A stretch of DNA of 64,000 nt from Brevundimonas huaxiensis (GCF_014218725.1 NZ_JABBJE010000008.1:33052-97051); one strand, 5' to 3'; numbered from the stretch's first letter, positions 1 to 9,556 are shown. Numbers and translations: made by a program. Notes: a model not told the origin generated them from the letters alone.

Positions 1-165
1 CCGCTGGGTCTACACTTGGTCGCCGTCTGCGGTCGTCGCGTCGGCGGGCCGGAAGCGCCGAACCGTCAGCAGGTCGAAAACCGTCTGCGCGCCCAGAACC
101 TGGCCGTGCTGGAGCGCCGGTATCTGCGCGATCTGCGCAGCGACGCCCTGATCGAGTTCAAATGA
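1..165 (+). CDS. surA: SurA-like periplasmic peptidyl-prolyl isomerase, C-terminal end
   Basis: The first 54 codons are open and end in TGA. The C-terminal stretch LERRYLRDLRSDALIEFK is typical of SurA, the periplasmic chaperone and parvulin-type isomerase for outer membrane proteins. Only this tail lies in the window, so no catalytic domain can be seen. The stop overlaps the start of pdxA (ATGA), and the order surA-pdxA-rsmA is a classical proteobacterial arrangement, which supports the call. Confidence 0.8.
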   Translation, partial: PLGLHLVAVCGRRVGGPEAPNRQQVENRLRAQNLAVLERRYLRDLRSDALIEFK

Positions 166-1166
166 CCCCAGCGGTCGCGCCTTTGGTCCTGACGCTGGGC
201 GAACCCGCCGGCGTCGGGCCGGAGATCGTGGCCGCCGCCTGGAAAGCGTTGCGCGCCGACCAGACGGCCTTCGCCGTCATCGGCGACGCGGCGCTGCTTC
301 GCGCACAAGGCGTCGCCGTGGCCGAAGTCGGGACTCCCGGCGACGCCGGCGGCCTGTTCGGCTCAGCCCTTCCCGTCCTTCATCGCCCCCTGCCCGCACC
401 GGTCCTGGTCGGGTCGCCCGATCCGGCCAATGCCTCACCCGTCGCGGACGGCATCGAAGAGGCGGTCAGCTTCGCCCTGTCGGGCGAGGCGTCCGGCGTC
501 GTCACCGCCCCGATCGCCAAGGCGCCGATGTACGCCTCGGGCTTTCGCTTTCCCGGCCATACCGAGTTCATCGCCGAACTGACGGCCGATGCGCCCTATG
601 CCGGCACGCGAGGGCCGGTGATGATGCTGACGGCCCAAGACCTGCGCGCCTGCCTCGTCACCATTCACGTCGCCCTGGATCAGGTGCCGGAACTGGTCAC
701 AGCCGAGCGCGTCGCCCGCACCGCCCGCGTCGTCCACGAAAGCCTGAAACGCGACTTCGCCATCGCCCGACCGCGTCTGGCCATGGCGGCCCTCAATCCC
801 CATGCGGGCGAAGGCGGCGCTCTGGGTCTGCAGGAACGCGACATTCTGATTCCCGTCGCCGAACAGCTCCGCGCCGAGGGCATCGACATCACCGACCCCC
901 GACCGGCCGACACCCTGTTCCACGACGAAGCCCGCGCGGCCTATGACGCCGCAATCTGCATGTATCACGACCAGGCTCTGATCCCGGTCAAGACCCTGGA
1001 TTTCTGGGGCGGCGTCAATGTCTCCCTGGGCCTGCCCATCATTCGCACCTCGCCCGACCACGGCACAGGCTTCGACATCGCCGGCAAGGGCGTCGCGCGC
1101 GCAGACAGCCTGATCGCCGCCATTCGCCTGGCATCGGAGATGGCGGCGGCCCGCGCCGCGCGCTAA
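162..1166 (+). CDS. pdxA: 4-hydroxythreonine-4-phosphate dehydrogenase
   Basis: The 334-residue product begins with LTLGEPAGVGPEI, the PdxA N-terminal signature, and contains GHTEFIAEL and MYHDQALIPVK, the metal- and substrate-binding regions. PdxA oxidises 4-phosphohydroxy-threonine in pyridoxal 5'-phosphate synthesis in the cytoplasm. The length is normal for the family. The ATG overlaps the stop of surA, and rsmA follows 8 bp downstream, so the three are probably co-transcribed. Confidence 0.97.
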   Translation: MTPAVAPLVLTLGEPAGVGPEIVAAAWKALRADQTAFAVIGDAALLRAQGVAVAEVGTPGDAGGLFGSALPVLHRPLPAPVLVGSPDPANASPVADGIEEAVSFALSGEASGVVTAPIAKAPMYASGFRFPGHTEFIAELTADAPYAGTRGPVMMLTAQDLRACLVTIHVALDQVPELVTAERVARTARVVHESLKRDFAIARPRLAMAALNPHAGEGGALGLQERDILIPVAEQLRAEGIDITDPRPADTLFHDEARAAYDAAICMYHDQALIPVKTLDFWGGVNVSLGLPIIRTSPDHGTGFDIAGKGVARADSLIAAIRLASEMAAARAAR

Positions 1167-1174
1167 CAGGGCGT

Positions 1175-1984
1175 GTGACCGACCTTCCCTCTCTCCGCGA
1201 AACCCTCGACGCCCACGGCCTTTCGGCCAAGAAGAGTTTCGGCCAGCATTTCCTGCTGGACCTGAACGTCACCCGCAAGATCGTGCGTCTGGCCGGTCCG
1301 TTCGACGGTCGCGGGGTGATCGAGGTCGGCCCCGGTCCAGGCGGCCTGACGCGCGCCCTGCTGGAATCCGACGCCGGCCCCGTGGTCCTGGTGGAAAAGG
1401 ATCCGCGCTTCATCCCCCTGCTGACCGAACTGGACGACGGATCCGGCCGCCTGACCCTCGTCGAGGCCGATGCGCTGAAGGTGAAGGAGGCCGATCTGGT
1501 CTCCGGCCCGACCCATCTGGTGTCGAACCTGCCCTATAACGTCGGCACCGCCCTGCTGATCAAATGGCTGACTGGTCCGTGGCTGCCTCACAGCCTCACC
1601 CTGATGTTCCAGAAGGAAGTGGCCGAGCGCGTCGCCGCAGGGCCGGGCGAGGATGCCTACGGCCGTCTGGCGGTTATCGCCCAGGCCGTCTGCACCGCCC
1701 GCATCGTCATGCATCTGCCCGCCGCCGCCTTCACACCGCCGCCCAAGGTGGCTTCGGCCGTCGTCCATCTGGTTCCGCTGGATGAGCGGCCGTCGCCGGA
1801 ACGCCTGAAGAAGCTGGAACGCGTCACCGCCGCCGCCTTTGGCCAGCGCCGCAAGATGCTGCGGTCCAGCCTGAAACAGCTGGGCGGCGCCGCCCTGTGC
1901 GAGGCCGCCGGCATCGAACCCGACGCCCGCGCCGAAACCATCGATGTCGCGGGCTTCCTGCGACTGGCGGACGCCCTTCCATGA
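1175..1984 (+). CDS. rsmA: 16S rRNA dimethyladenosine transferase
   Basis: Residues near 20 read KKSFGQHFLLD, and the SAM-binding motif EVGPGPGG and catalytic NLPYNVGT follow, as in RsmA (KsgA). The enzyme dimethylates two adjacent adenines in helix 45 of 16S rRNA during 30S maturation. The start is GTG, which gives a 269-residue protein of usual size. Its stop overlaps the next start (ATGA), so the aminotransferase is probably translationally coupled to it. Confidence 0.96.
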   Translation: MTDLPSLRETLDAHGLSAKKSFGQHFLLDLNVTRKIVRLAGPFDGRGVIEVGPGPGGLTRALLESDAGPVVLVEKDPRFIPLLTELDDGSGRLTLVEADALKVKEADLVSGPTHLVSNLPYNVGTALLIKWLTGPWLPHSLTLMFQKEVAERVAAGPGEDAYGRLAVIAQAVCTARIVMHLPAAAFTPPPKVASAVVHLVPLDERPSPERLKKLERVTAAAFGQRRKMLRSSLKQLGGAALCEAAGIEPDARAETIDVAGFLRLADALP

Positions 1985-3105
1985 CCGTCGAACCCTTTCG
2001 CGCCATCTCCGTCAGCCGCCTGGCGCATCAGCTCAAGAGCGAAGGCCGCTCGATCATCCATATGGAGTCTGGCCAACCCTCGACCGGCGCGCCCGCCGCC
2101 GCGATCGCCCGCGCCCATCAGGTGCTGGACGCCGACGCCATGGGCTATTGGGAAAGTCCCGATCTGCGCGGCCGCATCGCGCGCCTGTACGACGAGAGGT
2201 ACGGCGTCGCCGTCGATCCCAACCGCATCTTGCTGACCTGCGGCGCCTCCCCGGCCCTGGTCCTGGCGCTCAGCACCCTGTTCAAGCCCGGCGACCGGAT
2301 CGCCCTGGCCCGGCCCGGCTATGTCGCCTATCGCAACACCCTGCGCGCCCTGCATCTTGAGCCGGTCGAAATCGCCTGCGGTCCCGACACCCGCTTCCAG
2401 CTCACCGCCGCCCAACTCCAGGCCTTGGACCCCGCCCCCGCCGGCGTCATCATCGCCAGCCCGGCCAATCCAACCGGCACCATCATCCCGGACGCCGAGC
2501 TGGCCGCCATCGCCGAGGTCTGCCGCGCGCGAAACATCGCCATCGTGTCGGACGAGATCTACCACGGCCTCAGCTACGTCGGCCCGACGCCCTCGATGCT
2601 CCAGTTTGCGCCCGACGCCGTGGTCATCAATAGCTTCTCCAAATACTGGAGCATGGCGGGCTGGCGCCTGGGCTGGCTGCTGGTCCCGGAGGACCGGATC
2701 GACGCCGCCCGCGCCTATATCGGCAATATGTTCCTGACGCCGCCCAGCCTCAGCCAGCATGCCGGTCTGGTCGCCATGGACGCGATCGATGAACTGGGGG
2801 GCCATATCCAGACCTACGCCCGCAACCGCCAGCTTATGCTGGAGGCCTTGCCCGCACTGGGTCTGCGCAAGATCGCGCCCCCTGACGGCGCCTTCTACAT
2901 CTGGGCTGACATCGGCCATCTGACGAACGACAGCGTGGCCTTCTGCGAGCAGTTGTTGCGCGACACCGGCGTCGCCACCGCGCCCGGCGTCGACTTCGAC
3001 CCTGTCGAAGGCCACCACTTCATCCGTTTCAGCTTCGCCGTCTCGACGCCGGAGATCGAAGACGCCTTGAGCCGCCTGCGCCCCTGGTTTGCAGCCTTGG
3101 CTTAG
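1981..3105 (+). CDS. Class I/II PLP-dependent aminotransferase
   Basis: A fold-type I aminotransferase of 374 residues. SPANPTG lies in the middle, followed by SDEIYHGL and the PLP-lysine region NSFSKYWSMAGWRLGW. The reading frame is open further upstream, but the ATG overlapping the rsmA stop gives a normal N-terminus (MTVEPFRAISVSRL). The substrate cannot be told from sequence; aspartate- or alanine-type activity is likely. It ends 4 bp into the convergent histidine kinase gene. Confidence 0.9.
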   Translation: MTVEPFRAISVSRLAHQLKSEGRSIIHMESGQPSTGAPAAAIARAHQVLDADAMGYWESPDLRGRIARLYDERYGVAVDPNRILLTCGASPALVLALSTLFKPGDRIALARPGYVAYRNTLRALHLEPVEIACGPDTRFQLTAAQLQALDPAPAGVIIASPANPTGTIIPDAELAAIAEVCRARNIAIVSDEIYHGLSYVGPTPSMLQFAPDAVVINSFSKYWSMAGWRLGWLLVPEDRIDAARAYIGNMFLTPPSLSQHAGLVAMDAIDELGGHIQTYARNRQLMLEALPALGLRKIAPPDGAFYIWADIGHLTNDSVAFCEQLLRDTGVATAPGVDFDPVEGHHFIRFSFAVSTPEIEDALSRLRPWFAALA

Positions 3106-4853
3106 GCCGCCTTGGCCTGCGCCGCGGCCGATGTCGCCCGGTGCAAGGCGTCATAGAGCTTCTTCGGCTCCAACGGCTTGGCAAGCCAATCCGTCATGCC
3201 GGCCGCATAGCAGGCCTGCACCTGTTCGGATTCCGTGCCTGCGCTGAACCCGATCACAGGGGCGTCCGCATTGGGCCCGTCCGACGCGCGCAAGCGCCGT
3301 GTCGTCTCGTTGCCGTCGATGCCGGGCATATTCACATCCATCAGCACCACGTCGAACACCTTCTCCGACAGCAGCGCCAGCGCCAGATGGCCGTCCGAGG
3401 CCGTGGTCAGATCGACGTTCAAGGGTTGAAGCACGAGCGCGATGGTTCGGCGATTGATCTCGTGATCGTCCACGGCCAGCACGCGAAGACGCCGAGCCAG
3501 AACGGGCGCCGCCGCCTCGTGTCCGTCCAAGGCCTGCGTCGGCTGACCCGCCGGCAGATCGACACACAGGGTGAAGGCCGCCCCCTGTCCCGGCGTGCTC
3601 TCGACCGTCAGATCGCCACCCATCAACCGCGCCAGCTCCCGGCTGACGGTCAGGCCCAGGCCTGTCCCGCCATAGGTGCGCGCCACCTCGGCGGACCCCT
3701 GCGCGAAGGGGGTGAACAGCCGGCTCATCGCCTCGGGCGCAATGCCCGCGCCCTGGTCGATCACGGTCAGGGTCAGACAGTGCTTGCCGTCCCCGCCCGG
3801 CGCCGACGCCTCGAGACGGATCGCGCCCGACGGGGTGAACTTGATCGCGTTGGACACCAGGTTGTTGATGATCTGGCGCAGACGATAGGGGTCCCCGCGC
3901 AGCCACACCGCCTCGCTGCCCACGCCCGACATCTCCAGCGTCAGCCCCTTGTCGGCAGCCGGCGCCGCCCAGAACCGCACCGTATCGCGCATCAAATCAC
4001 CCAGTTCGAAGTCGCGGCTTTCCATCGCCATGGCGCCGGCCTCCATCTTGGAGTGGTCCAGAAGGTCGTTGAGCATGCCGGTCATCAGTCGTCCGGCGTC
4101 GATGATCAGATCGGCCGTCTCTACGCGATGTTCCTTCAACTTGCCGTCACGAATCACATGGGCGCCGGCCAGGATGGCGCTGACGGGCGTGCGCAGTTCG
4201 TGGCTGACGATCGCCGCCATCGCCGCGCGATCAGCCATGGCCGCCTGCGCCTGCTCCAGCCGCGTTTCCGCCTCCGCCCGAGATTTCACCTCGGCTTCAC
4301 GTGATCCGTGCACCCGCCAGTAGATGTTCAGCACCATGCCGACGAACAGAACGGCGGACAGGGTCATGACCACGACCCCACGCGTATCGCCCTGGATCAC
4401 CTTGATCGCCGGCATAAGGGCCAGCGCCGCCAGATAGGGACTGCCGCCGATGAAGAAAATCGTTCGTGAAGCGATGCCGGATGCGACGTTGGTCAATAGA
4501 CCGCCCGCCATCGTCAGGGCGGCGAGCGTGACAAGCGCTGGGTGATTGGTGGACCAGATCACCAAGGCGATGACGGCATAGGTCGTCGCCATCGCGGTGG
4601 TGGACGCCAAGGCGACGAACACGGACAGCGAGCTTTGTGACGGCTCGGCGCGTCTGAACGGCGCCATGGCCCACAGTTCGAATGCCTGAACCACAATCGC
4701 GACCGCCAGCCACAGCGGGACCCATCGCAGCATCCCGGCTTCGGTCATCGCCCAACCGACCAAGGCGGCCAGCAAAAGCCTGACGGGGACCTGCTTGACC
4801 CTCTCCCTGGCGCTGCTGGCCAAAAGAGGCGCGATCGAATGAAGAAAACCCAT
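3102..4853 (-). CDS. Hybrid sensor histidine kinase/response regulator
   Basis: About 583 residues. The N-terminal ~190 residues hold several hydrophobic segments consistent with a membrane sensor, followed by a short coiled-coil and a HisKA domain with the phosphoacceptor histidine in VSHELRTPVSA. An ATPase domain follows with NAIKFTP, DQGAGI and GGTGLGL. A C-terminal receiver has the acidic pair in AVDDHE and the phosphoacceptor aspartate in LMDVNMPG. An upstream in-frame GTG exists at 4868, but the ATG at 4853 is preceded by a G-rich site. No partner regulator is adjacent and the ligand is unknown. Confidence 0.9.
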   Translation of the reverse strand: MGFLHSIAPLLASSARERVKQVPVRLLLAALVGWAMTEAGMLRWVPLWLAVAIVVQAFELWAMAPFRRAEPSQSSLSVFVALASTTAMATTYAVIALVIWSTNHPALVTLAALTMAGGLLTNVASGIASRTIFFIGGSPYLAALALMPAIKVIQGDTRGVVVMTLSAVLFVGMVLNIYWRVHGSREAEVKSRAEAETRLEQAQAAMADRAAMAAIVSHELRTPVSAILAGAHVIRDGKLKEHRVETADLIIDAGRLMTGMLNDLLDHSKMEAGAMAMESRDFELGDLMRDTVRFWAAPAADKGLTLEMSGVGSEAVWLRGDPYRLRQIINNLVSNAIKFTPSGAIRLEASAPGGDGKHCLTLTVIDQGAGIAPEAMSRLFTPFAQGSAEVARTYGGTGLGLTVSRELARLMGGDLTVESTPGQGAAFTLCVDLPAGQPTQALDGHEAAAPVLARRLRVLAVDDHEINRRTIALVLQPLNVDLTTASDGHLALALLSEKVFDVVLMDVNMPGIDGNETTRRLRASDGPNADAPVIGFSAGTESEQVQACYAAGMTDWLAKPLEPKKLYDALHRATSAAAQAKAA

Positions 4854-5009
4854 GATACCCCCGTTCACCGCCTGACGTTAGGTCAAGAGGGCGAACAGGT
4901 CGTAAACCTGCGATATCGAGCCGCTACGGAACATTCCCTATGGCCGCGTTTACCGTCCGAAATCTTCTGGGCGGCAAAACAGCGTCAGTAGCGTAGCGTT
5001 GAGTACCCC

Positions 5010-5049
5010 ACAGCGCCGCAGGTCCCCACGGCCTGTGGCGCTGTTTTTT
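5010..5049 (+). terminator. Terminator-type hairpin with six T residues, read on the plus strand
   Basis: ACAGCGCCGCAGG and CCTGTGGCGCTGT form a 13-bp stem with one mismatch, directly followed by TTTTTT. The T run lies on the plus strand, but the flanking genes both lie on the minus strand, so it does not terminate an annotated gene. It ends at the gmk stop codon. It could be the end of an unannotated plus-strand small RNA from the 180-bp gap. Confidence 0.6.
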
Positions 5050-5690
5050 CAGACGGCTTCGTTCAGCAGGGCGGCCTTGTAGTCGCCGACCCACAGGTTC
5101 CTGAACCGGCGCGAACGCTCGGCGTGATAGATGTGGGCCAGTTCGGCATAGGACCGGTCGAAGTCCTCGTTCACCAGCACATAGTCGAAGGCGTCGCAGT
5201 GTTCGATCTCGCCCTTGGCATTGGCCACGCGGCGCTCGATCACGTCGTCGGCGTCCTGTGAGCGCGTGACGAGACGACGCCGCAGTTCTTCGAGGCTGGG
5301 CGGCAGGATGAAGACGCGTACGGCGTCCTCCGGGCATTTCTCGGCGACATCACGCGCGCCCTGCCAGTCGATGTCGAACAGCACGTCACGTCCCTCGGCC
5401 AGCGCCTTGTCCACCGGCCCGCGCGGGCTGCCGTAGCGATTGCCGTGGACGTCCGCCCATTCCAGGAAGGCGTCCTCGTCGATCAGGCGCTGAAACTCGT
5501 CATGGCCGACGAAGTTGTAGTCGCGCCCATGCACCTCACCCGGCCGGATGCCGCGCGTGGTCATGGAGACGGACAGCTCCAGCCCGCCATGATCGGCCAT
5601 CAACCGGCGGCACAGCGAGGTCTTGCCGGCGCCCGAGGGACTGGCGACGATCAGGAGGACGCCCCGGCGGGGACTGCGTTCATTCGACAT
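5049..5690 (-). CDS. gmk: Guanylate kinase
   Basis: The 213-residue product opens with RGVLLIVASPSGAGKTSL, a P-loop near residue 15, and has the GMP-binding region STTTRGIRPGE-like SMTTRGIRPGEVHGRDY. It phosphorylates GMP to GDP. A longer frame exists upstream, but the ATG at 5690 gives the conserved N-terminus. The start overlaps the yicC stop by 11 bp, so translational coupling is likely; yicC-gmk is a widespread pairing. Confidence 0.96.
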   Translation of the reverse strand: MSNERSPRRGVLLIVASPSGAGKTSLCRRLMADHGGLELSVSMTTRGIRPGEVHGRDYNFVGHDEFQRLIDEDAFLEWADVHGNRYGSPRGPVDKALAEGRDVLFDIDWQGARDVAEKCPEDAVRVFILPPSLEELRRRLVTRSQDADDVIERRVANAKGEIEHCDAFDYVLVNEDFDRSYAELAHIYHAERSRRFRNLWVGDYKAALLNEAV

Positions 5691-6564
5691 TCTGGACCTG
5701 CTCACGCAACTGTTCGATGACGGCCTTGAGCTCCAGGCCGATTCCGGTGAGCGCGGTCGTAGCGGATTTCGAGCACAGCGTGTTGGCCTCACGCATGAAT
5801 TCTTGCATCAGAAAGTCGAGTTTCCGCCCGGCGGGCGCCGAGGCCACAAGCTGACGCGCCGAGGCGACATGGGCGGTCAGCCGATCCAGCTCCTCGCGCA
5901 CATCGGCCTTGGTCGCCAGAGAGGCGGCTTCCAGGAAAATCCTGTCCTCAAGCCCCGGCGCATCGGGCGCCAGTTCGGAGATTCGGCGGGTGAAGCGATC
6001 ACGAATGGCCTCGACCTGCGCGGTCGCCTCGCCTTCCGCCTGGGCGACCAGCGCCTCGATCCGAGCGATGAATTCGTCCAGCACCGGCGTCAGTTGCGCG
6101 CCCTCGTTCTGGCGTGACGCCTTCAGCGCATCCAGCGCCTCTTCGACCGTGCGGGTCATCGCCGCCTCCACCGCCGCCCGCGCCTCGGGATCGTCCGCCT
6201 CTTCGGGCGCCTCGATCACGCCGCGCAGGGCCAGAAGGCCGTCGGCGGACGGCGGCGTTGCGCCGTCTTCGGCCAGTTCGTTCGCCAGCGTCAGATAGCG
6301 CGCCAGCACGGCGGCGTTGATCGTGACCGCCGCCTCGCCGGCTTCGGCTCGCTTGGCCTGAACGCCGATGGTGACTTGGCCCCGCGCGAACCGCGCCTGG
6401 CCGGCCGCCTTGGCCGCGCGCTCCAGCCCGTCGAAACCGTTCGGCCCCCTAAACCGGACCTCCAGATTGCGCCCGTTGACCGAGCGCGCCTCGACCGACC
6501 AAGTCCAGCCTTCGCCGGCCCCGTCGGCCCGGCCGAAGCCGGTCATGCCAGAGAGGGTGCTCAT
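5680..6564 (-). CDS. yicC: YicC/YloC family endoribonuclease
   Basis: 294 residues beginning MSTLSGMTGFGRADG, the family signature, with SVNGRNLEVRFRGP just after and a C-terminal part ending ELKAVIEQLREQVQNVE, matching the DUF1732 domain. YicC proteins are oligomeric endoribonucleases linked to RNA decay and stationary-phase survival. The ATG overlaps the mltG stop (ATGA) and the stop overlaps the gmk start, placing it inside a tight fabF-mltG-yicC-gmk operon. Confidence 0.93.
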   Translation of the reverse strand: MSTLSGMTGFGRADGAGEGWTWSVEARSVNGRNLEVRFRGPNGFDGLERAAKAAGQARFARGQVTIGVQAKRAEAGEAAVTINAAVLARYLTLANELAEDGATPPSADGLLALRGVIEAPEEADDPEARAAVEAAMTRTVEEALDALKASRQNEGAQLTPVLDEFIARIEALVAQAEGEATAQVEAIRDRFTRRISELAPDAPGLEDRIFLEAASLATKADVREELDRLTAHVASARQLVASAPAGRKLDFLMQEFMREANTLCSKSATTALTGIGLELKAVIEQLREQVQNVE

Positions 6565-7721
6565 CGGGGCCCCTGCGTCGCGCCGGCCGGAAGGGTGATC
6601 ATCGCCTGACCGTTCTCGACCGATGCGGCGGCCGGCTCGCTCGTCATCGGCGCCGCACTGGTTCCCGGCGTGGCGGGCGGCGTCGCTTCCGGCGGCAAGC
6701 CCGCCTTCTGGCGCTCGATCTGACGCCACCGCGCGACGTTCTGCAGATGCTCGTCATAGGTCAGGGCGAAGGCGTGTCCGCCGGACCCATCGGCCACGAA
6801 GAACAGGGCCGGATCGCCCGGCGGATTCAACACCGCCTTGACCGCCTCCTTGCCCGGATTGGCGATCGGCGTCGGCGGCAGCCCATTGATCTGGTAGGTG
6901 TTCCACGGCGTCGGGGCCAGCAACTCCGAGCGCCGGATGCCCCGGCCCAGCGGCCGACCCTTGGTCACGCCGTAGACGATGGTCGGATCGCTCTCCAGCC
7001 GCATCCCCGCCCGCAGACGATTGGAGAACACCGCCGCCACGCGGGGCCGCTCCGCAGCCAGCGCCGTTTCCTTCTCCACGATGGAGGCCAGGATCACAGC
7101 CTCCTCAGGCGTGCGCGCCACGGTCGCGGGCGACCTCTGGCTCCACAGCAGACGCAGGTTCTCGGTCGCCGCACGCTGCATCCGATCGATCACCGACTGG
7201 CGGGTGTCGCCGCGCGAAACCTCATAGGTGTCGGGCCACAGGCTGCCTTCCTCGGGCGTTTCGACGACCGTCCCGGTCAGCACGGCCTCCTTGTTCAGGA
7301 TGTCCACCGCCTGCAACGACGACCAACCCTCCGGCAGGGTCACGAAATGGCGCACCACCCGCCCCTCGACCAGCAGGTTCAGCACCCCGGCCAGCGACGT
7401 GCCGGACGGCACCTCGTACTCGCCGGCTCTCAGCCGCCGATCCGCGCCCGTCAAGGTGGCCGCCGCACGGAACAGGTCCGTCGAACGGATCACCCCCGCC
7501 GCCTTCATCCGCGCCGCGATGGCCGAGACACCGGACCCGCTGGGCAGGGTGACGACCGTCGTTTGGCCCTGCCGCGCGGACGGCCCCGGCGCATAATAGA
7601 CCGCCCAGACGGCGATCAGCGCCACCAGCAGGAACAGGCCGAAGGTCGCAGACGCGGTCAGCAGCGAGACCGTAAAGCCCGACCGCCCGCTGGATTTCTC
7701 GACCCGCCCGCGCCCGAACAT
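6561..7721 (-). CDS. mltG: Endolytic murein transglycosylase MltG
   Basis: 386 residues with a single N-terminal membrane segment (about residues 20-45), a LysM-like module, and the catalytic YceG domain containing ILASIVEKETALAAERP, whose glutamate is the expected acid. MltG cleaves nascent glycan strands at the inner membrane and helps set their length. The C-terminus is a Pro/Thr/Ala-rich tail that is probably disordered. It starts 1 bp after the fabF stop. Confidence 0.94.
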   Translation of the reverse strand: MFGRGRVEKSSGRSGFTVSLLTASATFGLFLLVALIAVWAVYYAPGPSARQGQTTVVTLPSGSGVSAIAARMKAAGVIRSTDLFRAAATLTGADRRLRAGEYEVPSGTSLAGVLNLLVEGRVVRHFVTLPEGWSSLQAVDILNKEAVLTGTVVETPEEGSLWPDTYEVSRGDTRQSVIDRMQRAATENLRLLWSQRSPATVARTPEEAVILASIVEKETALAAERPRVAAVFSNRLRAGMRLESDPTIVYGVTKGRPLGRGIRRSELLAPTPWNTYQINGLPPTPIANPGKEAVKAVLNPPGDPALFFVADGSGGHAFALTYDEHLQNVARWRQIERQKAGLPPEATPPATPGTSAAPMTSEPAAASVENGQAMITLPAGATQGPR

Positions 7722-7722
7722 C

Positions 7723-8994
7723 TCAGTCGACCTTCTTGAAGATCACCGAGGCGTTGGTGCCCCCGAAGCCGAAGCTGTTGGACATGGCCACATCGATCTT
7801 CATCGGCTTGGCTTTGTTGGGGACCAGGTCGATGGGCGTTTCCATCTCGGGGTCGTCCAGATTGATCGTCGGCGGCGCGATCTGATCGCGGATCGCCAGC
7901 ACGCAGAAGGCCGCCTCGATGGCGCCCGCCGCGCCCAGCAGGTGGCCGGTCATCGACTTGGTCGAGGAAACGGTCAGGTTCTGCGCGTGATCGCCGACCA
8001 GCCCCTCGATCCCCTTCAACTCGATCCAGTCAGCCATGGTCGAGGTGCCGTGGGCGTTGACATAGTCCAGGTCCGACGGCTGCAGACCGGCCCGCTTCAG
8101 CGCCGCCTTCATGGCCCGCACCCCGCCCTCGCCGTCCTCTGACGGGGCGGTGATGTGATAGGCGTCGCCGCTCATGCCGTAGCCCACGACCTCGGCATAG
8201 ATCTTGGCCCCGCGCGCCTTGGCGTGTTCGTATTCTTCCAGCACCAGAATGCCGGCGCCATCGCCCATGACGAAGCCCGCATGGCCACGGTCATAGGGGC
8301 GCGACGCCTTCTCGGGCGTGTCGTTATAGGCGGTGCACAGCGCCTTGCAGGCCAGGAAGCCCGCGATGCCGATCGGCACGATCGAGCTTTCGGCTCCGCC
8401 CGCCACCATCACGTCAGCGTCATCCAGCGCGATCATCCGCGCCGCATCGCCGATGGCGTGGGCGCCGGTGGCGCAGGCGGTCACCGCCGCATGGTTCGGC
8501 CCCTTCAGGCCGTGGCGGATCGAAATCTGGCCACCAGCCAGATTGATCAGGGCGCTGGGGATGAAAAAGGGGCTGACGCGACGCACGCCCTGTTCCTTCA
8601 GCACGATCGCCGTGTCGGCGATGGGGCCCAGGCCGCCGATGCCGGAGCCGACCATCACGCCGGTGCGCTCCTTGTCCTCGTCCGTTTCGGGCTTCCAGTT
8701 CGCATCGGCCAAGGCCTCGTCCGCCGCCGCAATGGCGTACAGGATGAAGTCGTCGACACGCTTGCGGTCCTTGGCGGACATGATCTTGTCGGGGTCGAAG
8801 TCGCCCTCGCCGCCGCCGCCGCGTCCATCCACGCTCGGCACTTCGCCGGCGATGGTGCAGCCATAGCCCTCGGTGTCGAAGGCCGTGATCGGACCGATGC
8901 CCGATCGTCCCTCGACAATACCCTTCCAGCTCTTCTCGACGCCCCAACCCAGGGGGGTCAGCAGACCGATGCCCGTAACGACGACGCGGCGCAT
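7723..8994 (-). CDS. fabF: 3-oxoacyl-[acyl-carrier-protein] synthase II
   Basis: 423 residues starting MRRVVVTGIGLLTPLG. The catalytic cysteine lies in TACATGAHAIGDA and the two histidines in NAHGTSTMAD and SMTGHLLGAAGA, completing the KAS II triad. It elongates acyl-ACP in fatty acid synthesis. A longer in-frame start exists upstream but would add a non-conserved extension. It follows acpP, separated by a strong hairpin. Confidence 0.97.
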   Translation of the reverse strand: MRRVVVTGIGLLTPLGWGVEKSWKGIVEGRSGIGPITAFDTEGYGCTIAGEVPSVDGRGGGGEGDFDPDKIMSAKDRKRVDDFILYAIAAADEALADANWKPETDEDKERTGVMVGSGIGGLGPIADTAIVLKEQGVRRVSPFFIPSALINLAGGQISIRHGLKGPNHAAVTACATGAHAIGDAARMIALDDADVMVAGGAESSIVPIGIAGFLACKALCTAYNDTPEKASRPYDRGHAGFVMGDGAGILVLEEYEHAKARGAKIYAEVVGYGMSGDAYHITAPSEDGEGGVRAMKAALKRAGLQPSDLDYVNAHGTSTMADWIELKGIEGLVGDHAQNLTVSSTKSMTGHLLGAAGAIEAAFCVLAIRDQIAPPTINLDDPEMETPIDLVPNKAKPMKIDVAMSNSFGFGGTNASVIFKKVD

Positions 8995-9061
8995 GGTGCG
9001 TGCTCCCTTATCTCCAACCCGACCCTTCGGAATCATCGCGGATTCGCGCGGGTCAGAAACA

Positions 9062-9103
9062 GTAAAGGCCGCCGGGCGTCTCCGCTAGGAGCGCCGGGCG
9101 GCC
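9062..9103 (-). terminator. Hairpin terminator or attenuator between acpP and fabF
   Basis: GGCCGCC...GGGCGGCC arms form a long GC-rich stem in the acpP-fabF gap. On the minus strand it is followed by TTTACTGTTT. Its position after the highly expressed acpP gene suggests partial termination that keeps fabF mRNA lower than acpP mRNA. Confidence 0.65.
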
Positions 9104-9145
9104 CTGTGAACCGTCAGCCTGTTCGGCCGATATCGGCGATTGAGA

Positions 9146-9385
9146 TCAGCCGGCCGACTTTTCGTCGATGAACTTGACCGCATCGCCGACCGTCTGGATG
9201 TGCTCGGCGGCGTCATCCGGGATCTCGATGTCGAATTCTTCTTCGAAGGCCATCACCAGCTCGACGTTGTCGAGCGAGTCAGCGCCCAGGTCGTCGATGA
9301 AGCTGGCCTTTTCGGTGACCTTGTCCGGATCGGCGTCCAGATGGTCGATGACGATCTTGCGAACGCGCTCGAGGGTGTCGGACAT
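9146..9385 (-). CDS. acpP: Acyl carrier protein
   Basis: 79 residues ([12 protein letters not shown]...), strongly acidic, with the phosphopantetheine attachment serine in [20 protein letters not shown]. AcpP carries acyl intermediates in fatty acid synthesis. The ATG at 9385 was chosen because the sequence upstream of it in frame is not ACP-like. It lies between fabG and fabF, the usual fab cluster order. Confidence 0.98.
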   Translation of the reverse strand: MSDTLERVRKIVIDHLDADPDKVTEKASFIDDLGADSLDNVELVMAFEEEFDIEIPDDAAEHIQTVGDAVKFIDEKSAG

Positions 9386-9556
9386 GAGTGTCTCTCTGCC
9401 TGTTTGAAATCGCCGTAGAGGCGGGGGTAGCTCAGAAATCGCCGTCTCACGGCAGCGTTGGCGACGCAAGCCCGAAGGCTGTGATCGACAATGCATCCCT
9501 GCCCTTTAGCACAGCCTTTCGGGCAGGAAATAGTCTGTTGCGTGACGTGATGACGA

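Noticed and set aside
3141..4304. 387-codon plus-strand frame opposite the histidine kinase
   Set aside because: Antisense frame in high-GC DNA; the minus-strand kinase has clear HisKA, ATPase and receiver motifs.
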